A stretch of 64,000 bases of DNA from Rhizobium herbae (GTDB taxonomy: Bacteria; Pseudomonadota; Alphaproteobacteria; Rhizobiales; Rhizobiaceae): positions 186,001 through 250,000 of the forward strand of contig NZ_JAGGJV010000011.1 of assembly GCF_017873135.1 (NCBI RefSeq), read 5' to 3'. A program made the position numbers and the translations under genes. Positions 9,307-18,647 of this stretch are shown here, piece by piece (the first letter of the stretch is position 1; each line of letters starts with the position of its first letter). Below the pieces are notes generated by a model, which was not told the DNA's origin, ran no database searches, and saw only the letters and a program-made list of their open reading frames with translations.

Positions 9307-10476
9307 ATGAAATTCAAGAAATTTGCGCTATGCGCCGTGGTAACCGCGGCGTTCTCAACGGCGAGCACCATGGCGTTGGCCGAGACGATCAAGGTGGGTG
9401 TTATCGCGACATTTTCGGGACCGAATGCCATCTGGGGCAAACAGTTTCGTGAAGCAATCGATGTCTATGTGGCGCAACATGGAGATGAAGTCGCCGGCAA
9501 CAAGGTTGAATTTATCTACAAGGACGTCGGAGGCCCAAACGCCGACGCGAGTAAAGCCGCAGCTCAGGAACTCTTGGTGCGCGAGGGTGTGAAATATCTG
9601 GCGGGTTTTGATTTCACGCCAAACGCTATCGCTGTCGCGCCCCTCACAAAGCAGGCCAAAGTACCGGCGGTCATCTTCAACGCAGGAACATCGGCGATCA
9701 ACAAACAGTCGGAATTCTTTCTCCGGACAAGCTTTACCTTGTCACAACTCGCTCAGCCGGCTGCGCAGTGGGCCGCCAAAAGCGGTGCAAAAAAAGTCGT
9801 GACAGCCGTATCTGACTACAATCCAGGAATAGACGCAGAAGCGGCGTTCTCCAGTTCGTTTGAGAAGAACGGTGGCGCCATCGTCGAGAAGATTCGTATG
9901 CCTCTTCAGACGACGGATTTCGCGCCGTTCATGCAACGGATCAAGGCTTCCGGAGCGGATGCGGTATTTGCGTTCCTGCCCGTGGGTCCAGCAACGTTCG
10001 CCTTCACCAAGGCGTACAACGAAAACGGGCTCAAAGCCGCCGGGATTTCTTTTTACGGCACCGGTGAGACCGATGAAACGACGCTGGACGCGCTGGGTGA
10101 CCAGGCGATCGGCTTGGTCACGGCGTACCACTATTCTGCGGCACATGACTCCGAACTGAATAGGAGCTTCGTTGCCAAGCTGAAGGAGCTCCACCCAGGC
10201 TCACACGCCAACATGGCGTCGGTGGGCGCCTACGACGGTGTTGATCTCATCTATAAAATGATCAAAGTGGCTGGAACCGACGGACAAAAGGCGGTCGAGG
10301 CAGCGAAGGGATTGGAATGGGAGAGCCCGCGCGGCCCCGTGAAGATCGATCCCGTTTCGCGCCATGTGATTCAAAACGTCTATATCCGGCAGGTGGAGCG
10401 AGCCGCGGACGGGACCTTGATCAACAAGGAAATCGCGACGATACCAAACGTTCCGGACCTGGGCTTCAACCCGTAA
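9307..10476 (+). CDS. Branched-chain-amino-acid-type ABC transporter substrate-binding protein
   Basis: A 389-residue periplasmic binding protein of the LivK/Leu-Ile-Val class (type I fold). A signal peptide is clear: MKFKK, then a hydrophobic stretch ending STMALA before ETIKVG. The mature protein shows the family segments VGVIATFSGPNA and KVEFIYKDVGG. In alphaproteobacteria many Liv-type systems import aromatic acids rather than amino acids. Here it leads an SBP-LivH-LivM-LivG-LivF operon set between O-demethylase and hydroxyquinol genes, so a methoxylated or hydroxylated aromatic is the likely ligand (inference). Confidence 0.94.
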   Translation: MKFKKFALCAVVTAAFSTASTMALAETIKVGVIATFSGPNAIWGKQFREAIDVYVAQHGDEVAGNKVEFIYKDVGGPNADASKAAAQELLVREGVKYLAGFDFTPNAIAVAPLTKQAKVPAVIFNAGTSAINKQSEFFLRTSFTLSQLAQPAAQWAAKSGAKKVVTAVSDYNPGIDAEAAFSSSFEKNGGAIVEKIRMPLQTTDFAPFMQRIKASGADAVFAFLPVGPATFAFTKAYNENGLKAAGISFYGTGETDETTLDALGDQAIGLVTAYHYSAAHDSELNRSFVAKLKELHPGSHANMASVGAYDGVDLIYKMIKVAGTDGQKAVEAAKGLEWESPRGPVKIDPVSRHVIQNVYIRQVERAADGTLINKEIATIPNVPDLGFNP

Positions 10477-10487
10477 TCTGGTTGCAC

Positions 10488-10510
10488 GTGGCGGGGAATA
10501 TTCCCGCCAC
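10488..10510 (+). promoter_or_regulatory. Intercistronic stem-loop after the binding-protein gene
   Basis: GTGGCGGG and CCCGCCAC form a perfect 8-bp stem around a seven-base loop, 11 bp after the binding-protein stop codon and 36 bp before the permease start. Such hairpins commonly stabilise the binding-protein mRNA and lower expression of the downstream permease. Confidence 0.6.
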
Positions 10511-10546
10511 TCTTCCTCTCGTGCCATTTTCCTCGATAGGTATCGA

Positions 10547-11410
10547 ATGTCGATCATTTTCAGCATTGTTGTCGATGGCGTCGCCTACGGGATGATCCTC
10601 TTCATGATCTCCGTCGGACTATCGATCACAATGGGACTCATGAGGATTATCAACCTTGCCCATGGCGGCTTCGCTCTTCTCGGCGGCGCGGCGGTACACG
10701 TGCTTAGCGTGCGCTTGGGGGTTCCATTCTGGATCGCATCGTTCACTGCTGTGATTATAGTGATCGTGCTCGCGCTTGTCCTGGAGCGGCTGCTATATCG
10801 TCACATCTACGGCTTCGGGGAACTCGGCCAGGTACTGGCGACCATCGGCATCGTTTTCCTGATGATTGCCACAGTGAACCTGTTCCTAGGCTCAACGATC
10901 TTGTCTCTGGGGGCGCCCCAGTCGCTGACTGCAGCCGTCGATCTCGGATTTAAGACACTCCCGCTTCATCGGGTGATCGTTATCCTTGCCGGCTTTATAA
11001 TTATGGCTTCGCTCTGGCTTCTGATGGAGAAGACCCGCTTCGGGATCTATCTGCGCGCAGCTGTCGACAACAAGGTTGCTGCCGCCTCGCTCGGGATCAA
11101 CACGCCTCGCGTTTTTCTCGCTGCCTTTGCGATCGGGGCAGGGCTCGCCGCTTTCGGAGGTATCCTTGGCGCAGAGCTCCTTCCGATAGAAGCCTATTAT
11201 CCGCTCCGGTACATGGTTCTTTTCCTGATCGTCGTCTCGGTTGGTGGCCTGGGCAGTATCCCGGGGTCATTCGCTGCTTCGCTTGGGCTCGGGATTCTGG
11301 ACACTGCCGGTCGCTATCTGCTGCCAGGAACCGGCACGATCTTCTTTTTTCTTGCGATTACGGCGTTGCTTGCACTTCGTCCGCAGGGCTTGATGGGGAA
11401 AGCTCAATGA
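10547..11410 (+). CDS. LivH-type ABC transporter permease
   Basis: A 287-residue inner-membrane permease with about eight hydrophobic segments. The family signatures GLMRIINLAHGGFALLGG (near residues 30-47) and GLGSIPGSFAAS (near 238) are present. It pairs with the LivM-type permease that starts inside its stop codon (ATGA overlap at 11407). The start at 10547 has only a weak AGG ribosome site, consistent with attenuation by the preceding hairpin. Confidence 0.94.
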   Translation: MSIIFSIVVDGVAYGMILFMISVGLSITMGLMRIINLAHGGFALLGGAAVHVLSVRLGVPFWIASFTAVIIVIVLALVLERLLYRHIYGFGELGQVLATIGIVFLMIATVNLFLGSTILSLGAPQSLTAAVDLGFKTLPLHRVIVILAGFIIMASLWLLMEKTRFGIYLRAAVDNKVAAASLGINTPRVFLAAFAIGAGLAAFGGILGAELLPIEAYYPLRYMVLFLIVVSVGGLGSIPGSFAASLGLGILDTAGRYLLPGTGTIFFFLAITALLALRPQGLMGKAQ

Positions 11411-12396
11411 CGAATGCCACCGATCAAGTTTCCATCAGAAGAAAAATGGGCCGGCTGGCGCCCGTCCTACCAGCGTTGATCGTTTCGGTTGCAGCCGCCA
11501 TCGCGTTTATCCTGTTTCCTTACGATCTGGCCTTTCTGACGCGCATCGTCATCATGATGATCTTTGTGCTCTCCTTTGACCTGATCCTCGGATATGCGGG
11601 GATCGCAACGCTTGGTCATGCGGCGATGTACGGGTGTGGCGCTTATGCGGCCGGGCTCGTGTCATTGCACCTCGCTTCAGACCCGCTGATTGGACTTTTG
11701 GCCGGTGCAGTTGCCGGGGCGTTGATTGCCTGGATCTCCGGTTGCGTGCTTTTGCGAGCGCAGGGCGTAGCCCTCTTGATGATTTCGATTGCGGTTACCA
11801 TGGTCCTTCAGGAGACTGCTTCGCAGGCGCGGTGGCTTACTGGCGGGGCCGATGGCCTCGCGGGGATTACTGTCTCTCCCCTTCTCGGCATGTTTGAATT
11901 CGACTTCGTTGGCCAGGTCGCGTTCGTCTATTCCGTCTGCATTCTGATAGCAGTCTTGATTTTTTGCTGCATTCTCGCTTCCTCTCCGTTTGGGCTGGCA
12001 CTTCGCGGCATCGAAGGAAGTGCGAGCCGGATGCGAGCGATTGGAACGCCCGTCTACCGCCGCAAAGTGACGGTTTACGTAATAGCTGGAGCGATTGCCG
12101 GTATCGCTGGCGCGCTGGCCGCGCAGGTTACCGGCCTGGTGGGGATCGAAGTCTTTAACTTCTCTCTTTCCGCTGATGTCATGGTGATGTTGATCGTCGG
12201 CGGAGCCGGGCGCCTCTATGGCGCGCTCGTCGGCACCCTCGTGTTCATGGTCGTCCATCACATTGCAGCAGGCATCGATCCTTTCAACTGGCTGTTCGTG
12301 ATCGGGTTCATGCTTCTCATCATCGTGTTTGCTCTCCCCAAAGGATTGATCTCGCTCCCGGATCGCCTGGTCGCGCTGTTGAGGAGAAAACCATGA
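11407..12396 (+). CDS. LivM-type ABC transporter permease
   Basis: A 329-residue membrane permease, partner of the LivH-type protein. Family features: the early DLILGYAGIATLGHAAMYG segment (about residues 58-76), the LALRGIEGSASRMRAIG cytoplasmic loop, and GGAGRLYGALVGTLVF near residue 270. It overlaps both neighbours by four bases (ATGA), indicating translational coupling. The substrate is presumed to match the aromatic context. Confidence 0.94.
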   Translation: MTNATDQVSIRRKMGRLAPVLPALIVSVAAAIAFILFPYDLAFLTRIVIMMIFVLSFDLILGYAGIATLGHAAMYGCGAYAAGLVSLHLASDPLIGLLAGAVAGALIAWISGCVLLRAQGVALLMISIAVTMVLQETASQARWLTGGADGLAGITVSPLLGMFEFDFVGQVAFVYSVCILIAVLIFCCILASSPFGLALRGIEGSASRMRAIGTPVYRRKVTVYVIAGAIAGIAGALAAQVTGLVGIEVFNFSLSADVMVMLIVGGAGRLYGALVGTLVFMVVHHIAAGIDPFNWLFVIGFMLLIIVFALPKGLISLPDRLVALLRRKP

Positions 12397-13142
12397 CCTC
12401 CGGTCTTGCAGTCCATGGACTTTCGAAAAATTTCGGCGGCTTACAAGTCGCACGAAACCTGACGCTTTCCCTCCCAAATGGAGCGAGGACCGCCTTGATC
12501 GGGCCGAACGGTGCGGGAAAGACGACATTTGCGAACTTGTTGACGGGCGTTCTCAAACCCACCTCGGGAACCATCCTGCTCAACGGCAAAAGCGTTGGTA
12601 AAATGTCTGAGTCCGAGCGGGTTCGAGCCGGAATCGCGAAAACTTTCCAGATTACCAATCTCTTCCGTGATCTCACCGTTCGCGAGAATATTCGCCTGCC
12701 GATACTGGAAAGGGAGCGCCGCACGAACAAGGTTTTTTGCCACTCTGATGGGATACCTGAGTTAGAATGCGAAATCTTTCAGTTACTGGAGGATCTTGCG
12801 CTGACGCCTCTGGCGGACAAGCCCGTACGTGGACTTGCTTATGGCCAGCAAAGGCTCGTCGAACTGGCGCTGACATTGGCTTTGAAGCCTAAGGTCTTGA
12901 TCCTTGATGAGCCAGCGGCCGGGGTACCTTCCACGGAAAGCCACCTGATCGTCCAGGCAATAAAGAGACTTCCGGCAGATTTGTCGGTTCTCATCATCGA
13001 GCATGACATGCAACTGGTTTTTGAGGTTGCCAATAGGATCATCGTCCTGGTCAACGGCGCGATCCTTTTGGACGGCACTCCACAGGAAGTGATCTCCAAT
13101 CGCGAGGTCCGGGAACTCTATCTGGGGGCCGATCATGGCTGA
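12393..13142 (+). CDS. LivG-type ABC transporter ATP-binding protein
   Basis: A 249-residue ATPase subunit. Walker A is GPNGAGKTT at about residues 37-45 and Walker B is LILDEPAAGVP. The signature region reads GLAYGQQRLVELA, the LivG variant of LSGGQ, and the switch His lies in IIEHDMQLVFE. It overlaps the LivM stop by four bases and the LivF start by eight. Confidence 0.94.
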   Translation: MTSGLAVHGLSKNFGGLQVARNLTLSLPNGARTALIGPNGAGKTTFANLLTGVLKPTSGTILLNGKSVGKMSESERVRAGIAKTFQITNLFRDLTVRENIRLPILERERRTNKVFCHSDGIPELECEIFQLLEDLALTPLADKPVRGLAYGQQRLVELALTLALKPKVLILDEPAAGVPSTESHLIVQAIKRLPADLSVLIIEHDMQLVFEVANRIIVLVNGAILLDGTPQEVISNREVRELYLGADHG

Positions 13143-13839
13143 TGCGCTGCTGGAACTGGACGGCGTGATTGCTGGCTATGGTGAAACGCATATTCTTCGC
13201 AATGTGTCGCTCAAGGTTGCGAAGGGCGAGCGCCTGGCAATCGTCGGACGGAACGGAGTGGGCAAAACAACTCTGCTGGCCACCATCATGGGGCAAACCC
13301 GCCAGCACGCCGGAAGCATCAGATTGAGGGGAATTCCTGTCGATGGCGTACAAGCCCACGAGCGCGCGCGGCTAGGGATTGGTATCGTCCCGCAGACGCG
13401 CGATATCTTCCCCTCGCTCTCTGTCGAAGAGAACCTGATCGCGGGCATGCGGAATGGATCAAATCTGAACGAAGCCTATGATCTTTTTCCGAGATTGAAG
13501 GAACGCCGGTTCAATGGAGGTCGCCAGCTTTCCGGAGGGGAACAACAGATGTTGTCGATCGCCCGGGCACTGCTTGGGAGACCGGACATCATTTTGCTGG
13601 ACGAACCCCTGGAGGGACTGGCGCCGGTAATTTGCGAGAGGCTCGTCAGTGTTTTTGGCGATCTTGCCGACCGTGGCCACACGGTCGTTCTGGTCGAGCA
13701 ACAGATCGGCCTCGCTCTGCGCTTTGCTGATCGGGTTGTCGCTCTTGACCAGGGAAAGATTGTCTTCGAGGAAACCGCGGCAAAACTCGCCAGCAATCGT
13801 GCCGAGCTCGATCGGCACATCGGGCTTTCCGCTACCTAA
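13135..13839 (+). CDS. LivF-type ABC transporter ATP-binding protein
   Basis: A 234-residue ATPase subunit. Walker A is GRNGVGKTT (about residues 38-46), signature LSGGEQQML, Walker B IILLDEPLEGLAP, and the switch region VLVEQQIG. LivF proteins characteristically have Gln rather than His after VEQ, as here. It closes the five-gene transporter operon. Confidence 0.94.
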   Translation: MADALLELDGVIAGYGETHILRNVSLKVAKGERLAIVGRNGVGKTTLLATIMGQTRQHAGSIRLRGIPVDGVQAHERARLGIGIVPQTRDIFPSLSVEENLIAGMRNGSNLNEAYDLFPRLKERRFNGGRQLSGGEQQMLSIARALLGRPDIILLDEPLEGLAPVICERLVSVFGDLADRGHTVVLVEQQIGLALRFADRVVALDQGKIVFEETAAKLASNRAELDRHIGLSAT

Positions 13840-13931
13840 GCGGGGCCGGCGCATCGGCACGGCTTAGCATTGCTGCTGACAGGGCACCCCTTGGGCCAAC
13901 TGGCTCTAGACTAGAACGAACGCGGTGAAGA

Positions 13932-14813
13932 ATGAAGAACTATGTCCTGACGGTTTCATGCGACACAACCCGCGGCATCGTGGCAGCGGTCTCCGGATTT
14001 CTGTTCGAGCAGGGGTGCAACATCGTCGATAGCTCGCAGTTCGACGACCTGGGCACCGGGAAGTTCTTCACGCGTGTCAGTCTCTTTTCCGAAGGTGCGT
14101 CGCGGGATGCACTGATGGAGGGGTTTAAACCAGTCGCGGCAAGGTTCGGGATGGAGTGGAAACTTCACGATGCGCAGGAGCGAATGAAGGTTCTGCTCAT
14201 GGTCTCGCGCTTCGGTCACTGCCTCAACGATCTCTTATACCGCTGGAAGATCGGCGCGCTGCCGATCGACATCGTCGGCGTCATTTCCAATCACTTCGAT
14301 TACCAGAAGCTGGTCGTCAATCACGATATCCCGTTTCACCACATACCGGTGACAAAGGCTAATAAGCCGGCGGCGGAGGCGCGTATCATGGACGTGGTCG
14401 ACAGTACCGGAACGGATCTGGTCGTGCTGGCCCGATATATGCAGATACTCTCGGATGAGATGTGCAGCACGATGTCCGGACGCGTCATCAATATTCACCA
14501 TTCATTTTTGCCAAGCTTCAAGGGCGCAAACCCTTACAAACAAGCCTATCAGCGGGGCGTGAAGTTGATCGGCGCCACAGCTCATTACGTTACCGCCGAC
14601 CTTGACGAGGGACCCATCATCGACCAGGACACCGTACGCGTCACCCATGCGCAGTCGCCGGAAGACTATATCTCGCTCGGCCGCGACGTCGAAAACCAGG
14701 TACTGGCACGCGCGGTCCACGCTCACATTCACCACCGCTCTTTCATCAACGGCAATCGCACGGTCGTTTTCCAACCAAGCCCGGGGTCTTACGCTTCGGA
14801 ACGCATGGGCTGA
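13932..14813 (+). CDS. purU: Formyltetrahydrofolate deformylase PurU
   Basis: Hydrolyses 10-formyl-THF to formate and THF. The 293-residue protein has an N-terminal ACT domain (about 1-80) and a formyl-transferase domain with the catalytic signature INIHHSFLPSFKGANPY and the downstream ATAHYVTADLDEGPII motif holding the conserved Asp. It follows the ABC operon after 92 bp. In this context PurU completes the one-carbon loop started by the O-demethylase: 5-methyl-THF is oxidised to 10-formyl-THF, PurU releases formate, and THF is regenerated for the next demethylation. That functional link is inference; the enzyme identity is clear. Confidence 0.95.
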   Translation: MKNYVLTVSCDTTRGIVAAVSGFLFEQGCNIVDSSQFDDLGTGKFFTRVSLFSEGASRDALMEGFKPVAARFGMEWKLHDAQERMKVLLMVSRFGHCLNDLLYRWKIGALPIDIVGVISNHFDYQKLVVNHDIPFHHIPVTKANKPAAEARIMDVVDSTGTDLVVLARYMQILSDEMCSTMSGRVINIHHSFLPSFKGANPYKQAYQRGVKLIGATAHYVTADLDEGPIIDQDTVRVTHAQSPEDYISLGRDVENQVLARAVHAHIHHRSFINGNRTVVFQPSPGSYASERMG

Positions 14814-15021
14814 TGACGCGGGTGATGATCAGTCTTGGTCGAGATTCGTCAGTGCATCGGATAGTCCGGTCACGTAGGCGGATGTGGGCCGGGTCGGCGG
14901 TCTGATGTCGGTACCGAACATTGGCGGCTAACGAAACCGAGATGGGGACGTTTGGTCAACGACAAGAAGGCAACATGTTGGCGCATCCATGCCCGCTGCA
15001 ATTGATCTCAAGGAGGCCACA

Positions 15022-16083
15022 ATGACCGAGCCGTTCACGTTCGATAGCACTATTCCCCGCATCGTGTTCGGTGTCGGGTCCATATCAAAAGTCTCCGAAG
15101 AATTGGGCCGCCTGGGTTGCGGCAGGGCGCTTGTCCTATCGACTCCTCAGCAGGAGCATGACGCGCGAGCGCTGGCGAGCGCGCTGGGCCGACTTTCGGT
15201 GGCGGTGTTCAGCCGCGCAGTCATGCACACGCCGGTCGATGTCACGACCGAGGCACTTTCCATGTTCGATGGATCCGGAGCGGATTGTGTCGTGTCGCTC
15301 GGTGGAGGATCGACCATCGGGTTGGGAAAGGCCATTGCTTTCAGGAACAATGCCCCCCAGCTTGTTGTCGCCACGACCTATGCCGGTTCCGAGGTAACAC
15401 CAATCCTTGGGCAGACGGAACACGGGATCAAAACGACGATCCGCGCATCATCGGTTCTTCCAAAGACGGTCATTTATGATCCCGAACTGACCTTCGGGCT
15501 ACCTGTTCCGATGAGCGTCACAAGTGGCCTCAACGCAATGGCTCACGCCATTGAGGGACTTTATGCCCAAGACCGCAATCCCATTGCTTCTCTTATGGCT
15601 ATGGAGGGCATTGCCGCATTGCACAAAGCGCTTCCCGCCATCGTCAGCTCGCCGCGAAGCCCGGTGGCGCGCGCAGAGGCGCTTTACGGCTCCTCGCTCT
15701 GCGGGGTTGTTCTTGGTGCTGTAGGCATGTCGTTGCACCACAAGCTTTGTCACACACTTGGCGGGACCTTCGATCTGCCTCACGCGGAAACGCACGCGAT
15801 ACTTCTTCCGCACACGGTTGCCTTTACTGAACAGGCTGTTCCGGAACTGCTCGCGCCTGTTGCGCGTCTGTTCAGCTCGCCGCGCGCCGGTACGGGTCTG
15901 CATGATTTTGCGCTTAGCTTAGGCGCACCGATGAGACTTCGTGATCTAGGTGTGACCGCTGACGATCTTGATAGGGCGACGGCGCTGGCTGTCAGCAACC
16001 CCTACTGGACCCCGCGTCCTCTGGAGGCCGGTGGAGTACGGGCTTTGCTCCAGGATGCATGGGAAGGCGTAAGGCCCTCATGA
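15022..16083 (+). CDS. Maleylacetate reductase (iron-containing alcohol dehydrogenase family)
   Basis: Reduces maleylacetate to 3-oxoadipate with NAD(P)H, the last dedicated step of the hydroxyquinol pathway. The 353-residue protein matches the family length and shows the FGVGSI start, the VSLGGGSTIGLGKAIA cofactor loop, PTTYAGSE-like VATTYAGSEVTPI, and a His-rich stretch HHKLCHTLGGTFDLPHAETH. The start at 15022 follows AAGGAGG. It sits 88 bp before hydroxyquinol dioxygenase, a standard pairing. The 14814-15021 gap holds nothing I recognise. Confidence 0.94.
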   Translation: MTEPFTFDSTIPRIVFGVGSISKVSEELGRLGCGRALVLSTPQQEHDARALASALGRLSVAVFSRAVMHTPVDVTTEALSMFDGSGADCVVSLGGGSTIGLGKAIAFRNNAPQLVVATTYAGSEVTPILGQTEHGIKTTIRASSVLPKTVIYDPELTFGLPVPMSVTSGLNAMAHAIEGLYAQDRNPIASLMAMEGIAALHKALPAIVSSPRSPVARAEALYGSSLCGVVLGAVGMSLHHKLCHTLGGTFDLPHAETHAILLPHTVAFTEQAVPELLAPVARLFSSPRAGTGLHDFALSLGAPMRLRDLGVTADDLDRATALAVSNPYWTPRPLEAGGVRALLQDAWEGVRPS

Positions 16084-16171
16084 GGCAGGCAACGGCACCC
16101 AGTTGGTCCCAATAGGACCCGCTTCTAGTGCTTCGACTCGATACTCTCATTCAGCACCCTAAGGAGCAGCA

Positions 16172-17011
16172 ATGTCTGGTTACTTCTCGGAAGACGCCTC
16201 GGTCGATGCGGTAAACGGGCGAATGGAACCCAATATCGATCCTCGTTTGAGAAGCGTCATGAGCTGTCTTGTGAAGCATCTCCACGCTTTCATCAAAGAG
16301 GCTAGGCTAACGCAGGAAGAATGGGAGATCGCGATCAATTTTTTGACGGAAACCGGGCAAATTTGCTCCGAGCAGCGGCAGGAATTCATCCTTCTGTCTG
16401 ACACCTTAGGCGTATCCATGCTTGTCGACGCCATAAACAATCGCAGGCAACCAGGCGCTACGGAAAACACGGTACTCGGGCCTTTTCACGTGCATGGAGC
16501 GCCGCGTCGGGAGATGGGGGATTGTATTACTCTCGACGGCAAGGGTGAAAGCTGCCTGTTCGAGGGTCTGGTGATCGACCTTGACGGAAATCCCATTGAA
16601 GGCGCCTGCATCGACGTATGGTCGGACAATGCTGATGGCTTTTATGATGTTCAGCAGCCTCTCATTCAACCTCGATGGAACAACCGGGGAGTTTTCGTAA
16701 CCGGACCCGATGGTCACTATCGCTTCATCGGCATCAAACCTGTTTCATATCCCATTCCCGATGATGGACCGGTCGGAAAAATGCTTGAGCAGCTTGGCAG
16801 GCATCCTTATCGCCCTGCCCATATGCACTATATCGTTACCGCCGCGGGGTATCAAAAACTTGTCACGCACACATTCGTCGGTGACGACGATTACCTCGGT
16901 TCCGACGCTGTGTTCGGCGTCAAGGCAACGTTGATGGCGCCTTATCATCGGGTTTCGGACGGAAGTACGCAATGGCGATCCCCGTTCGATTTTGTCCTGA
17001 ATCCAGCGTGA
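16172..17011 (+). CDS. Hydroxyquinol 1,2-dioxygenase (intradiol ring-cleavage)
   Basis: Cleaves 1,2,4-benzenetriol between the hydroxyls to give maleylacetate, using non-haem Fe(III). The 279-residue protein has the N-terminal helical dimerisation domain (about 20-95) and a catalytic beta-sandwich. Iron ligands are visible: Tyr in ADGFYDVQ, Tyr in KPVSYPIPDDGP, and the two His of HRPAHMHYIV-type RPAHMH. The SDTLGVSMLVDAIN and ATENTVLGPFHV segments place it with hydroxyquinol rather than catechol enzymes. It is followed ten bases later by a small tautomerase-like gene. Confidence 0.94.
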   Translation: MSGYFSEDASVDAVNGRMEPNIDPRLRSVMSCLVKHLHAFIKEARLTQEEWEIAINFLTETGQICSEQRQEFILLSDTLGVSMLVDAINNRRQPGATENTVLGPFHVHGAPRREMGDCITLDGKGESCLFEGLVIDLDGNPIEGACIDVWSDNADGFYDVQQPLIQPRWNNRGVFVTGPDGHYRFIGIKPVSYPIPDDGPVGKMLEQLGRHPYRPAHMHYIVTAAGYQKLVTHTFVGDDDYLGSDAVFGVKATLMAPYHRVSDGSTQWRSPFDFVLNPA

Positions 17012-17020
17012 GCATCAATC

Positions 17021-17353
17021 ATGCCAAACATCAAGATCTATGTGGATCAGGGACTTCCCGAAGATGCGCAACTCGGCGTTCGCGAGGCCCTGGTGCCACT
17101 GAGAGACATAATTTGCGGTGCACTAGCGGTCGAAAGGGCCGCCTGCCAGCTTGCGATTTTACCCGCCTATGGCTTGCCTGACCAACCCGTGGTGAACATT
17201 GAGATCGCCATTCTGCCCAAATCGGACCGCACCCACCCGGTACTTTCCGACCTTGCAGAGAAAATCCAGAAATCGATCGCAGATGCCGTCAATAGGCCAG
17301 TTGCCGTACGGTTGTCCGTTCTCGACCCGGCGACGTACATCTCTCTGAAATAG
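17021..17353 (+). CDS. Small tautomerase-superfamily-like protein
   Basis: A 110-residue protein starting MPNIKIYVD. Removal of Met would expose Pro at position 1, the catalytic base of 4-oxalocrotonate tautomerase and MIF-type enzymes. The mid-region VVNIEIAILPKSDRTH followed by a helix fits the beta-alpha-beta pattern with a conserved Arg. Coming ten bases after hydroxyquinol dioxygenase, it may tautomerise maleylacetate or a quinoid intermediate. Family assignment is tentative and rests on the N-terminus, size and context. Confidence 0.6.
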   Translation: MPNIKIYVDQGLPEDAQLGVREALVPLRDIICGALAVERAACQLAILPAYGLPDQPVVNIEIAILPKSDRTHPVLSDLAEKIQKSIADAVNRPVAVRLSVLDPATYISLK

Positions 17354-17580
17354 TTGCCATCACAATACAGTGCACGTCCTCAGTTCGATCTTGACCTAAC
17401 GAAGGTGCCCCAAGCTTCGATGCCTCAATGCGGCTCGGCGGGCGTGCAAATGGCCACCCGTTTGTTCGTGCCGGAGGAAGCCGACGCGGCGATTGCCGCC
17501 GATCGCCGTCGTGACCAATCGAAGCCAAGGCTACGACCTTTGGCTCATAAAATTCGCGGAACGAGATTGAGGAGTCGGCT

Positions 17581-18480
17581 TCAATCATCGAGGCGCTGAT
17601 TGGCGACTGCAATCACAATGTCGGTGAGGGTCGCGAACCGGTCTGCAGCAAGTCTGTTGATCTGCCAAAAGAGCGGAATGTCAAGCGGGTTGTCGGGGAT
17701 CAACTCCACCAGCGTTCCTTTCTGTAGATGTGGGCGAGCGAGATACTCGGGGTTCATGCCCCAGCCAATGCCTCCGACGCTAGCGTCAACGAAAGCATGC
17801 GTCGATGGAAGAAAGTGCGTCGGACAGATGACTTCTTCGCCAAGCGTCTGGGCGATCCATCGGGCTTGAAGCTTGTCTTTCTGGTTGAAAGTCATGGCCG
17901 GTGCGGTGCGCAGCGCTTCGCCGCTGATGCCTCCGGAAAAATAGCGCTCAACAAATTCCGGGCTTGCAGTGGCCCGGTAACGCAACGAACCGAGGGCGGT
18001 GCGCCGGCATCCGGCGACCACCCTTTCGCTGTCTGTCACAGCTGCAATCACCCGCCCGCGCTCTAGCCAATCAGCCGTGTGGCCCTCGTCATCAATAACA
18101 ACGTCCAGAAGACAACTTGAAGATTTGGCAAATGCGGAAAGTGCCTCGAGAAACCAGGTTCCGAGACTATCAGCATTTGTTGCAAGGTGGATTGTCACGC
18201 GTTCAATCAATTGGGTGGACGGCGCGAGCGACGGTATGTGCTCGTACAGGTCTCGTTCAAGCAGCCCAACATTTTCGACGTGCCGACACACCCGCTGCCC
18301 CTGCTCTGTGGCAACGCACGGATTTCCCCTGACGATCAGCGCGATCCCCATTCGCTCCTCGAGGTTTTTGACGCGCTGCGAAACTGCTGATGGTGTGACA
18401 TTGAGCGTCCCTGCCGCTTTTTCGAAGCTTCCAGTCTGCACAACGGCGGCCAAGGCCCGCAATGCGGAGTAGTCGAGCAT
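17581..18480 (-). CDS. ArgP/LysG family LysR-type regulator
   Basis: A 299-residue regulator. The N-terminus MLDYSALRALAAVVQTGSFEKAA with TPSAVSQRVKNLEERMG is characteristic of ArgP/LysG, which sense lysine and arginine and activate a LysE-type exporter. It is divergent from exactly such an exporter (18648), the classic lysG-lysE arrangement. The gap of 227 bp on its downstream side (17354-17580) shows no gene. Confidence 0.92.
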   Translation of the reverse strand: MLDYSALRALAAVVQTGSFEKAAGTLNVTPSAVSQRVKNLEERMGIALIVRGNPCVATEQGQRVCRHVENVGLLERDLYEHIPSLAPSTQLIERVTIHLATNADSLGTWFLEALSAFAKSSSCLLDVVIDDEGHTADWLERGRVIAAVTDSERVVAGCRRTALGSLRYRATASPEFVERYFSGGISGEALRTAPAMTFNQKDKLQARWIAQTLGEEVICPTHFLPSTHAFVDASVGGIGWGMNPEYLARPHLQKGTLVELIPDNPLDIPLFWQINRLAADRFATLTDIVIAVANQRLDD

Positions 18481-18501
18481 GTAAGTCCGCCTTAATCGAG
18501 G

Positions 18502-18522
18502 TAAGCTACTTTAATTAGCCTA
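18502..18522. promoter_or_regulatory. Putative LysR-type operator between argP-like and lysE-like genes
   Basis: TAAGCTA and TAGCCTA form an inverted repeat with one mismatch and a 7-bp spacer in the 167-bp divergent intergenic region, 22 bp upstream of the regulator start. Dimension and position fit a LysR T-N11-A type site. Confidence 0.4.
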
Positions 18523-18647
18523 ACTCAATGCTTTCTGGTAGTGGCTGATCGACGATCGCGAGTGTGCAGCCTTCGAACTGCCGCATGAAATCAGAACAAC
18601 CGCCCGAGTGGGGTCGCGCTCAGTCGGATCCGGCATGAACAAAGGGT

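Noticed and set aside
11677..12528. 283-codon frame opposite LivM and LivG
   Set aside because: Very charged, low-complexity translation typical of antisense to membrane protein genes; the sense genes are certain.
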